Shown here: in pieces, positions 48,073 through 59,271 of the stretch | Position numbering within the stretch: position 1 is the first letter of the stretch | Layout: every line of letters starts with the position of its first letter | NCBI GenBank assembly: GCA_020205615.1 | Contig: CM035151.1 | Location: 16,160,322 to 16,224,321 of the forward strand | DNA: 64,000 nt | Direction of reading: 5' to 3' | DNA from: Panax quinquefolius | Lineage: Eukaryota; Streptophyta; Magnoliopsida; Apiales; Araliaceae | Translations under genes and position numbers: made by a program | Notes under the pieces: model-generated | Databases searched by the model: none | Seen by the model: only the letters and a program-made list of their open reading frames with translations | What the model was told of the DNA's origin: nothing

Positions 48073-51000
48073 GACGGACTCTACAAATCTTGATCAGACT
48101 TCAACATTTGCCGAGACGGACTCGACGATCGTAGGAAAGACTCTACGAATGGAGAACCGACTCAACAATCAGAAGACTATCTCTACGATCGTAGTCATCC
48201 TGAGGACATCTCAGCACTGAAGACTCAAAGGGTAAATCAGTACATTCCTAAGCAGTCAAAATCGTGAGAGCTAAGCAAAATCTGACACCTATCCCACTAA
48301 GTCGAAAAGAGAGGAAGCTACAAGTACAAATTGGAGCCGTGATTTTGAAATCGAAGTTCAAAAGATTCTCTCTCATTCTCTCTCTCTCTCTCAAAGCAAA
48401 ACCCTAACTTCGAAAAGCTCGGTGATATCTCTCTTCTCAACTAAAGAATCAATCATTTGTTTCTAATGTGATTTGAGACTCTGATTCTGTTTTGACAAAT
48501 TCAAAACCGCTCCACCAAAGTTTCACAAGATCTTAACCTTACTAAAGAAGGCGGGGTCTCGAGAAGATGCGCTCGACAGCGATACACTCATCTATCTAAA
48601 TTGGTGAAGGAGTTCTACAAAAATAGAGTGTCTGAAAACAACACACCAACACCACACGAGTTAGAGGAGTTGAAATAAAGCTAGGGAAGAAGGCGTCAAT
48701 CGGCCCTAGGTTTTGAGAATGTGGGGCATCCATTTTTAAATAACATAAGATTTCAAGAGGGTGAAGAAGATGCATCGGAAGAAGAACCCCTCATGAAAGG
48801 CTACAAAAAAGAAGGAGTTCCCTCGGAGGTATGAATTTTTGGTGACATTATTGGGAAATGCATCTGCTGCAAGAGCTCGGTCGTGACTTCGATAAATGAG
48901 GCTCGACTTAAGCTCATGGCACTATAGTATATGGAACTCAACTCAACTATGAGGTTTGTATTGCTCGAATGGATCGGCAAGTGGATCGTAAGCTTCGAAG
49001 AAATCAAAGAGCACCTCAAAGATGTTGTATGGGAGGTTCGTTAGCATCATTCTGCAATCTGCATTGGGTGACAAAATTGGGGATAATGAAGGAGAAGCCA
49101 TCAACCCAAGAAGAAGAATAAACAGCCAGTTGTTCAAAAGCGGGAAAGGAACCTCTTTGAGTTCGTTCGAATGATAATGAGTCAGTGGGAGATCGAGGAA
49201 CAAAAGAAAGCGGGCTTTCAAGGAGGAATGTCTGTTGTCGGAGAAGTTGAAGAAGAAGGAGAAGCGAATGAGGAGAACCCTCTACCCTTGTCGAGAAAAA
49301 AAGCAAGGGCAAAAGGAAGGCGAGAGCAAGACAAGTTGAAGAGCCTCGAGGATCAACAACTAACATTCTGCAGAGTCCTCGACATAGAGACTCTAAGGAG
49401 GCTAAGGAAGATCTGACAAGAAGAAGAAGTGAAGAAAATCAAGCCACCATTTCACAAATCGTAAAGAAGAACAAAGGTGGTCATAAGTCCAAAAGACCAG
49501 CAAGTGTCTTGATCGTAGAGACTCTCTGCATTCTCGAAAGCAGGCCAGTGTGGTAGAAATGGAAGAAGGCATTTCAAGGAAAGTGGGGTGATCAAGCGAG
49601 GCAAAACAAAGACTCAAGAGAGTCGAAGTGGTGACTAAAACCAGTGAAAGCAAAGAGAAAATTTGGTCGAGAAGTATATTCTTGAGAATGAGAAAATCTT
49701 GAAGAAGGAAGCCAGAAGCATGGTTGCGAAAAGTAGAATTGCCCCAATGACAATAGAAGAGGAAAATGCTCCAGTGAGGGGAGAACTCTGAAATTCTCAT
49801 GATTGGTATACACAATTTGAGGGGAAGCTCTCTTGATGAAGAAGAGTTTCTAGTGAAAGGGACTTTCTAAACATAGAAGAAGATGTATCGGTGAGGGGAG
49901 TTTCTAAACCTCCAAGAAGATGATTATATTGAAGGGAGCCTCCTGATATCGATAGCTAAAGAAGAGGTCCTTGTTCAAGATGAAGATGAACGATGCCAAA
50001 CATTCCGGAGGCCGTTGAGATAATGGAATCCTCGAATGGAGATAGTGAAGAGGAAGAAGATGATGATGACCTACAAATCATTTATGAGGCGAGGATGGAT
50101 ATAAAAGCTATCTTTATAATCGGATATTCTCTTCAGGCCCATGATGGCATACCATCGAGCTCAAATTACGAAATCATGGGACCACGTATTACGGGCTTGA
50201 GGAATATCCTGCGATCACGATTCTCGGCTCGCAGTTTCGAGGGAAGTCATCTTCACCAAAAAGGCGATTCTGAGACCATTCTCATCAAATGCCAAACACG
50301 AGGTATTGGTATCCTACAAGCTTTAGAGTTAATCACCTGCCATCATCTTCGTTTAGCTTGATTACATGAATTTTTCTAAATGGTGGAAGTGATCCTTAAC
50401 CCATTAAATCGGTTTTGATTGCGAGAATCCCAAAATTACATGGCTGGAGAACAGAAGAAATCAACCTTACCTGCTCCCTCGAATAACCAACTCTACGATT
50501 CTAGACTCGAAGCCGAATCGTGAAATCGAACGATGAAATCGTAGAGTCACCAATCCCAAATGTCCAAAACTGAAGCTCCTCCAGTGATATACCATCCTCC
50601 TCGTTGCACGACTATTTCGGTCTTGATCTTGCTTTGTACAACTTGCAAGCTCAATCTCCACCAAGAACCCCTCGAATGGACAATCCTCGATCAAGTGATA
50701 CTTTCCCCGGTAGCCCACCTGAGGATGATCTGAAAGAAACTTACGAGCAAATGATCAAGTCCATCGAAGCGAGCACGGAATCTCACTCGACCTTACGAAT
50801 ATTGATTGAATCAAATGATCTGGCTATGAAACAAATTCCCTAATCTGATGAATCTTGAGCTCACTTCTGAAGCTACGAAAAATTATCAAAGAAATTCTGA
50901 AGAGTATATCGAGTGAGATGAGATCCATTTCGAGAGTTCTTTGCCAAACAAAGAGAGGCTATGCTTGAGATACATAAAAACCAAACTCCTAAAGATTTCC

Positions 51001-51075
51001 TAACAGAAGGTTTCCTTGAGCACTTCCCAAAGATTTTAGTTTCTAAAACAGTTTTTGACTATACCTTTATGTAAG
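48073..51075 (+). pseudogene. Copia 3' region, env-like remains
   Basis: This 3-kb stretch follows RNase H in the place where SIRE/Maximus elements carry an extra env-like frame. Only short open pieces remain: a KE-rich segment (49171-49416), an acidic EEEDDDD segment (49993-50361), a segment with RTPRMDNPRSSDTFPG (50604-50843), and a last piece near 50980-51060 (NQTPKDFLTEGFLEHFPKIL). Stops and shifts are everywhere, so I cannot assign domains or show a membrane segment. ATCGTAG/CTACGAT motifs recur at 48120-48200, 49515 and 50490-50545. No 3' LTR follows. Confidence 0.55.
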
Positions 51076-53089
51076 GTGTCACTGTGAGGTGCTGTCCACG
51101 GTTGGGACATGTGTCACATTTAATATTAAAGACTATGAAAATAGTTTTACCAAGTTTTTTTTAATTATTAATTTTACAAGTAAAATTTGATATTTATATA
51201 AAAAAAAATTTATATGAGCTTGAGATATATTTATTATTTATGTGAGAAATTTTTTTGGCCTATCACTTTTATGTGTGAGAAATTTCAATTTCCTTTTTTT
51301 TACGTCCTCACTTTTTTTAATCCAAAAAAATTAATAAAAAGATAGACAAATTATTCCATACTCTTTCTCTCCAAATAATAAAATTCATAAATTTGGAAAG
51401 AATAAAAGCAATTCCGATAAATGGCAAAACACTTTAATTTTTAAATTCGATATGAATGAATTATACTAATCTCAAGCCCGTTATTAAATTCAAACGTAGT
51501 ATTAAAGTTTAGTAATAAAGAATATACTAAAGAAGAGGGAATGTAGAGTTGTTTTCTTGTCTATTAATTGCATTTAACATTACGGATACCGTTTCATATA
51601 ATAAAATCATAAATGTTTTTGTCATCTCTACCAAACTCAATTGTTATTTTGGCGCGGGAGTGTTTTGAAATTATGATACAGTACATTCGGGGTCCATCAT
51701 AGACAATGTTCCCAATATCCAATAACATAACTCGTGGACTGACATATACTCACAACACATTGACTTTGACGTTTTGTTTATCCACATTCAAAAATATACA
51801 TAAAAGTAAAATAAATATATTTATGTACATATTTAACTTCACACAAAAAAAACATTCAAAGATAAAATAATAATAAAAGTATTTTTTTTAATCTCTCTAT
51901 AATATTCTTTTTGTCGCTTCTTTATATATTTCATCTGTTTTGAATTATAAAATTAATATTAATTTTTAAAAAATTTATTTGAGACATTTTAAAATTTAAA
52001 ATCGATCGATTCATTTATGTTTAAAAAAATAAATTTTATAAATAATAATACTTTTTAGATAATTTATAATATTTATATACACTAGATGAATTCACGTTAA
52101 ATTTGAGTTTAAAATTGACTTTTATTTATAAAATTAATATTAATCATATAATTTAAAAACGGAAGGAGTAATATTTTAACTTTTGTGCCTTTGGGTGAAA
52201 ACTTAGATATATTCTAATAAAAATATGTATATCTCGTCTCTCTACAACATTCTCTCTCTTTTCTAATTAGTATATTTTATCTTTATATGTGTATTTGAAT
52301 GTGATACTGAATGTATACATAAATGTATTTATAAAGAAAACATATAAATCTTAATCTCCAGGCGTCCTATTCAACTTAATTTAATAAAACACTTGGAAGT
52401 TACTTAAAGTCTTTAAATTAATTAATTCTCACTGTAAATTAAAAGTAATATCGGTCAATTAATTTATAATATTGAGTAATATAATTATTTCAAAAATCAT
52501 GACTTTTTATCATTTGACAAACATGTAAAGTTTTCATCAAATTTTCAATGATTTTTTTTTATTAAAAAATTAACGGTAAAATATTATTAATGATTCTAAT
52601 CATTAATACGATTGATCAACTATCTATTACTATAACTTATTTTGATTATTATTAACAAAATTATTAAAATTAAATAATTGGTGTGTTGGATAAAATTAAA
52701 GAAAAAATCAAATGGAATTGAGTCAAATCCAGACTCGGGATAAACCTAGTAACAAAATTTTGTCCCAAATGATAATTTGTTCCATTCGTCCACCTGGTCG
52801 ATCAAACTTATGAAGTCTATAATTTTTATTTTTTTTATTTTTATAAGGTACATCAATAGTATCTACGTATAATTTAAACTAAAAGTCAATTAATAATTAA
52901 ACTTTTGTCAAATAATATACGCAGACAATTACGTTCGTTAAATATAAGAAAAAAAAATTCATTAAAAGATGTTTTTAAATTTTTGTTTGTCATAAAAAAT
53001 ATGGTCAATTGTAAGTCATTTGACCGTCAAAGAAAGATTTTTATTGATTCGGGGCAACAGAAAGTGTCAAGTGTTCTCTCTCTATTTCT
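51076..53089. other. AT-rich intergenic DNA
   Basis: Poly(A) and poly(T) runs, 'aaattaatat' stretches and scattered CT boxes, with no long open frame, no retrotransposon motif and no spliced gene signal that I can follow. The stretch 51960-52165 has two loosely similar halves ('ataaaattaatattaa' twice), perhaps a decayed short repeat. Confidence 0.6.
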
Positions 53090-53424
53090 CTCGTATATTT
53101 AAAATATATATATCTATATCTTAAGCTTATCTATCAAAAAGCTCGCCCAACTCACCTAAACCCTCATTTTCCTTCTCTCTCCTAATTAGACACTCAGCCA
53201 AAAAAAGCCGCATTTTTGTTAGCTTTTCTCTCCCTCTCGTCGCGAACTGAAACCCTTCTTGCGAAAAAGAATCGGCCCCTTCTCCCTCTCTAAGCCTGAG
53301 GAATCTCTGCCTTCTCCCTCTCTCTTCGCGATATATATCTTCGCCTTCTCCCCCTCTCTTCGCAAGGAACCGATGCCATTGCATCCAAAGGCCCCTTCTC
53401 CCTTTCTCGTCGATTCAGTGGCAA
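53090..53424 (+). promoter_or_regulatory. Possible promoter and 5' exon of an unrecognised gene
   Basis: A TATA-rich run (53094-53120) is followed by about 280 bases rich in CT ('cccttctccctctct' four times). This ends in an ATG at 53372 (MPLHPKAPSPFLVDSVAR) and a splice donor, GGCAAG|GTAACA, at 53424/53425. The layout is what a plant gene start looks like. The downstream DNA has no coding exon I can recognise. It could be a non-coding transcript or a pseudogene start. Confidence 0.35.
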
Positions 53425-54638
53425 GGTAACAAAATTAGAACTTTGAGTTATGATTTTCTTATTTTATGGGTTAAAATCAGGCTTAGAGAAGAACCAATTT
53501 GTGATTTGGTGTTTAGGGCTTAAAATTTATGAGGGCCAAACCCTATAATCTGCAAAAAAAAATTACTACACTTATGGAATCAATTGAAATTCAGCCTTTT
53601 AAAGAACATGATCCACCTATTTTACTCGTTTATGCAACTGAGGTGTCTTCTTGTGTTGTATTTACTTTAAAGTTTTTAATTCTGGAGTCCACTGTCCATC
53701 ACTTTGATGCTGATCTATGTTATTTGTCTTAGGCAGGGAGTTCAGGGTTTTGAAAAATGTTTGTTAAAAAGAAGATGTTTGACAATATTAAAGAAATAGA
53801 TTTGGCTTCAAGAATTTAGTTGCTAAAATGTTTTCTAATCCAATTAGGAATTTAGATTTGGCTTCAGGAACGTATGATGTGTATGTGTATGTATGTGTGT
53901 ATCTATGTATAGATGTATTGATAAGCACTTATTTCTGTGTTTTTTAATAGTTGTATGTCTGGATGGGATGATTTAGTCTATGCTAGTTCATTTATGGATT
54001 TGATGACAAGTGTTTCTATTATTATTCAATTGAAGTTTGTAGTTTTGTACAGTCCTAAAATGTTTTCTAATTCAATTAGGATATTGGATTGGGTTTGATG
54101 TCTAGCAAGTTTCCTCACTATATTTAAAAATGTCTCCCCCACCCCAGTATGGATGGACTGATTTGATATGTGTGATATGGATGGACTGATTTGAGATGGT
54201 CAATGCATTACTTATGATGGAATTAATATCTTTATATGAGAAATTATGCCATATCTCATATCTTTACCAGTCGAGTACACTTGTAGGTAAAAGAAATTTT
54301 CTTTGTCATGATTATTTTTGTACATGATGTATTACACCAGGACTGAATATTATGTTTCTTGTGCCTCTTGCACCAAACCAGATTTAGAACCTAAGGGAAC
54401 ACACTTGGGGCATAGACAAGGATCTTTCACAATTAAAACTGAACACATCTCAATTGCGTGACATGGTTTGTAAACACAGCTGCTGATAACTTTGTGGTTT
54501 GATGACAGGTTTAGGATTCCATAAGGGATTTGTAATATCAGAGGTTTGTAAAGTGATATTGTTGTGTATCTAATATGAGAGGTTTGTAAAGTGATACTGT
54601 TGGTTCATTAATGTTATGATCCAAACAGCCTTAGATAT
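53425..54638. other. Unassigned DNA after the leader-like stretch
   Basis: Intron-like, T-rich. A 67-codon open frame at 53529-53732 (MRAKPYNLQKKITTLMESI then IEIQPFKEHDPPILLVYATE) and a short open piece near 54360-54465 (CTKPDLEPKGTHLG) are possible exon relics, but neither matches a family I can name. Short tandem duplications occur at 54150-54200 ('atggatggactgattt') and 54535-54600 ('gaggtttgtaaagtgata'). Confidence 0.35.
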
Positions 54639-54761
54639 TGTGACACCCTCAAAACAGGTATACATCACCCATCTTGAGTCGTCAGATACAAGGTACTGAA
54701 TACAAATACAACTTAATTATACAACAGTCGTGTGAAATACGACAAAACATAGGCTGTGAGT
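54639..54761 (-). repeat. LTR end piece
   Basis: TGTGACACCCTCAAAACAGG followed by 'tacatcacccatcttgagtc' is the minus-strand 3' end of a gypsy LTR (compare 28726-28860). After about 120 bases it meets another LTR in the opposite orientation. Confidence 0.75.
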
Positions 54762-55424
54762 TGTAAGACCCCAACTTTTATAAATAAAGATGAATTTTTC
54801 TATAAATATTATTTTTGAATATTATGGAATAAATTTGATATAATGTTATAGTTGTGGGTAATATTTATAAATTTTGCAAAGTATACGAGTTGTTATAAAA
54901 TATTAGTTTGGTCGGGGAATATTCTTTTTGTTAGGGAATATTAGTATATAGCAGCTCAATCATTGGTGGACCTAGCATGAAATTATTATCGGATTGAGAA
55001 AATGACAAAATATTTTATAAAAATAACGGCGGAGGTGTTCTGAATTAAAAGCTGTTGAACTACCAAATTGGTAAAAATGCGATGTCTGGCGTGGTTGCAT
55101 AGTAGCGCGGTATTGATTATTGATCTTTACGTGAGAAGTCACTCAATTTATGCTCGATTATTACTCTGATAATTGTTGCATCATATCTCTTATATTATTG
55201 ATTGATTATTGTCGCGGTATCATCATCGTATAATATGTTATATTATTAATTGAGGCGACAAGTTATAGATGATTAATAATTGTTGAAAGATTAAAAATGT
55301 GTTGATTAAAAATAAAATAATTTGTGGTAATATTTATTCGATCTTTAATGTATATAAAAATTACATTATGAGGGCGTTTGTGGTAAGTTTGATTATTTTA
55401 TGGGGGCCCATATGTCATCATCTA

Positions 55425-55606
55425 AGAGTCTCTTCGTCGATAGTAATTACCTTTGTGAATAGTAATTACCTTCGTCGATAGTATTTACCTTCGTCGATAG
55501 TAATTACCTTTGTGAATAGTAATTACAGCCGTCGATAGTAATTACCAGCAGTCGATAGTAATTACCCTTGTGAATAGTAATTACCTTCGTCGATAGTAAT
55601 TACCTT
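55425..55606 (+). repeat. Tandem repeat, 18-19 bp, about 9 copies
   Basis: Units alternate between 'cgtcgatagtaattacctt' and 'tgtgaatagtaattacctt'. The block lies about 200 bases upstream of the LTR TATA box, in what would be U3. Confidence 0.9.
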
Positions 55607-55770
55607 TACGCAGACGTCGAAACCACTTATAGTTTCACATTCTGACGGTCGAACCACTTTGTCGTTTTCACATTACAGGCGTCGAACCACTTGTCGTTTT
55701 ACATTCTGAGTGATCGAACCACTTTTCTTTTTACATTACCGATTCGTCGAGCCACTTGCCTTTTCACATG
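55607..55770 (+). repeat. Tandem repeat, about 28-31 bp, 5 copies
   Basis: Units read 'gtcgaaccacttgtcgttt' followed by 'tcacattac' with small changes. It directly follows the 19-bp array and precedes the TATA box. Confidence 0.85.
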
Positions 55771-56105
55771 GTAGGTCTTTAAGCTAGAAATCTTCATAAA
55801 TAGAGGGCTAGTGCTTCATTATTTTCACGAATTCATTCGAACTTTAGAGAAAGTATAGAGAATAAGAGAGAAGAAGAAGAGTATTTTGTTCTACCTTCTG
55901 CGTTATTCAATCTCCTACCAAAAGTAAGGGTGTTATTCTTTCTTATTAAGAAGAAAGGCATTGTTATTCCATTGCTTATTATTACATTGGAATAACTTTT
56001 GTATCTGTGCAGTTTACCTATCTTGGTGACATTCTTTATTATTACATTGGAGCATCACATGCATGTATTTTACCGGACACTGGTTAAGATTTTTATTGCT
56101 TTTAT

Positions 56106-57812
56106 TAGCGGAATAATAATAAAAAGCGGAATAAAAGCGGAATAATAATAAAAATGCTAAGTGCAAGGAAGCCCGGTCGGTGTAAAATACAGATGTAATT
56201 ATAATGACATGCAGGATGTGCAAAAAATGAACTTAGATAAGCGAAGCGAATAATAGAAGAATTATAGTCAATTGATTTAAAAGTGAATGGAAGATATACA
56301 CTATTAAGAAAAGGAATAATTGAAGGAAGAGCGATTCTGATTAGTGGAGAATTACTGAATCTGAGGTGTAACAACTGACAGCAAAGAATCTTTGAATTTA
56401 ATTTCTTGTTAAAAGTTTGAGATATAAATTTGTTGGTGTTTTTGAAAGAAAAGACATGTTGAAAACTGACAGAATGATTAAAAAAGAAAAAAGACAGTAA
56501 AAATAATTTAGGAAATTTAAAGTGAGACATGAACATTGTTTGAGATTTTTATTTATGGGAATGAGCTCCACTTGATAAATCTTGATTGAGGACTGAGAAT
56601 CTTAAAAAATAGTTTAAAAGTGGTGAACAATAGTGGTTATAATTGAAAAAAGTGACTCCTCCATTTTGGAGCATTCTTTGGTTGCTTCTGGATTTGAATT
56701 GATTGAATTGGAAATAAATTGACGAGGAAACTGATTTGTCATTGGACTCCATTTCAGTGTAATTTTTTAAAAAGTAATGAAATCTTACTATACTGGTTAG
56801 GACTCAAAACCGAGATCATGAAACAATAAAGTTCGTATTATTATGTTTTGGATAATTGGATTTGATTTTTATTAACTATGCGGGTTTATTTTCTTAATAT
56901 CGTGAGAGATTCTTCCATTTCATTTTTATAGAGAGACTTGTATTCTCACGGTGAGATTTAAGTAATTGATGTTTAATGAAAATTTATTTATTTTAATACC
57001 CAAAGTGAGAGTTAAAAAAAAACCTTTAAAAAATATTTTAGCAATATTAGTACAATAAATATGTAAATATACAGTTTTAAGCATTTAATGCATTACATGT
57101 AAAATTGATATTTAAGTTCACTAATTCATCACATTTCGGTCAAATACAAGCCATCCAAACTATTTTTAGAGGGATCATGAATAATTTCTCCAACTTAATG
57201 ACACTAGGCACACAAAGCCAATTCAAATTAAAACAAATTTGTGATCAATTACAAAAATAAGTTAATTATAAAAGTATAAACCAATTTAATTTTCAAGAAT
57301 AAAATTTAGGAAATCAATTTATAATTGTAAATAACAAAATTTCAACACCATACTCAAGAATTACTTTCAGATGAGATGATCCTACTTTGACATGGCCATC
57401 AATAATATCTGGATATACATGGATCAAACCTAACAGCTAAAATTTGTTATTTCAGTGTATAATATTGACAGAGTCAATAGATCAAAAAAAACTATGAGGG
57501 GTGAAAATTATAAATAACAAAAACCTGAAGGACCTTTTCGCAGGAAACGTTAAATCACTTCCGAACAAATTGATAGATAGTATAAGTGTACGTTACTTTT
57601 TTGTAGTAGTATTTTTTTCCGCTCCTTTTAACAGCTGTAGCTTCTTTGTTTTTTTTATTAATCAGTGTGTGTTGGACTGATGGTAGGGTCGATTGTGGGG
57701 TTTGGATTTTCTCAAGAAAATCTTCATCTTATTAATTTTATCAGTCTCATTTTCCGCCTTAGGCTTCTCCTTGAATCTCATCTCTCCTCCGAGAGGGAGT
57801 GAAAGTGAGAAA
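56106..57812. other. Intergenic DNA upstream of the CXC gene
   Basis: The first 120 bases hold 'agcggaataataataaaa' and 'cccggtcggtgtaaaatac', a reversed LTR fragment that mirrors 56020-56100. The rest is AT-rich with no repeat, RNA or protein I recognise; the minus frame at 56105-56536 is chance. From about 57550 the DNA should hold the promoter and 5' leader of the CXC gene. I see no clear TATA box, but CT-rich leader sequence with 'tctcctccgagagggagtg' precedes the ATG at 57813. Confidence 0.5.
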
Positions 57813-58414
57813 ATGGGTGATGAGGGAGTGACTTTGGAGAGAGAAAATGAGAGTGAGGTTTGTTGTGGAAGAGGAGGTATTGTGATGGACACTCCAGAGC
57901 GGAAGCAGATCAGTACACCAGTCTCGAAATTCGAGGTGATTTGGTCCATAAAGTTTGCATTTTTACTGAGACTTGACTTGTGGGTTGCGAATTGATCTTT
58001 GATTTGTTGTATTTGGAAAGCTTTGAGAAGCGGGTATTGGTTAATTTACTGAAAATTCCAGTTTTAGTTGTTTTAATTGTTTTTGAAGTGGTTGAGCTGG
58101 GAATATTTCTGGGTTTAAGGTTTATTTTGTGTTTCTTTAATGTTTGTTAGATGATCTATACTGGGTTTGACTAAGATTTGTGACTGTGTGAGGACTTTGC
58201 ATGTCTTTGATTTGGGTTCTCTGCTAGTTGATCTGTCTTGTTCACCAAAATTAGGGATTTGTTCTCTTAATTTGGGTTTCAATTACTTACTTTCTGGAAA
58301 TTAGTTCTTCCAGTTTTATCTCCATATGACTATATATGTACACCCCTCCTTTTGTGTGTATGAGTGGTCTGTTGTTTTGTAGAGAATTTCTTCCCTTGGA
58401 TGGACGGTAACGAA

Positions 58415-58452
<38 letters not shown>

Positions 58453-58521
58453 AGATAATGTAACTCACCAAGATAAGGAATTTACAATCGTTAAAAGTAT
58501 AAACGGCGACGTCGCTAAAAG

Positions 58522-58596
<75 letters not shown>

Positions 58597-59232
58597 TCCT
58601 CTAGCGGCTAGCAAAATTTTTTGTTAGCATGGCCGATCAACTTTTGATTGACCGCTAGAGAGAGCCAACAACAAAAATTTTAAAAATTATAAGGATAATC
58701 AATAATTATCTTTATACTTATCCTTATACTTATTAACAAAATAAGTATGTATAAGAATAATTATTGATTATCGTCTTATGATTTTTAATTATAAATAGGA
58801 AATAGTGATTGAGTATATATATTGAGTAAGAATATAATATAAATTCAATCACTATTTCCTATTATAATTAACAATCATAAGACTATTTCCTATTTATAAT
58901 TAACAATCATAAGGCGATAATTATTAATTATCCTTATATTTATTTTATTAATAAGTATAATGATAATTATTGATTATACTTATAATTTGTTATTATTTTA
59001 TTTTACTAATTAATAAGTAGTATGTATGAGGATAATCAGATAATGTAATTAAGCTAAATTTTTGTTGTTGACCGCTACTTCTTCTAGGGCCGATCGTGTT
59101 TTGATTGGCGGGATTCTTGGCCAAAAAAAAATTTTTTTGTGACCGCTAGAGGAGTAGCGGTTGGGTCCTCATCTCAGCCATTCACTCTAATTTTGGGACG
59201 GCTAGATGAGCGTTACTTGAAACAAATATCGA

Positions 59233-59271
<39 letters not shown>

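Larger units (their letters stand above)
54762..56105 (+). repeat. LTR of the A family, diverged, truncated
   Basis: It begins TGTAAGACCCC, then follows LTR A ('ttatagttgtgggtaat' and 'ataaattttgcaaagta'). It has two minisatellites (55425-55606 and 55607-55770) ahead of a TATA box at about 55797 ('cataaatagaggg'). A leader then carries AAGAAGAAGAG and one or two TTCC/GGAA hairpins (55960-56050). The downstream half is lost. No gene. Confidence 0.75.

Noticed and set aside
48943..49815. Several overlapping minus frames of 73-137 codons
   Set aside because: Shadows of the purine-rich copia 3' region; the plus strand carries the acidic env-like remains.
56105..56536. 143-codon minus frame upstream of the CXC gene
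   Set aside because: Low-complexity F, S, L-rich reading of an A-rich strand; no start context or family.
57693..57812. Longer N-terminus for the CXC protein with a hydrophobic, signal-like start
   Set aside because: The extension starts at TTG, not ATG, and family members begin close to the MDTPE stretch; the ATG at 57813 fits.
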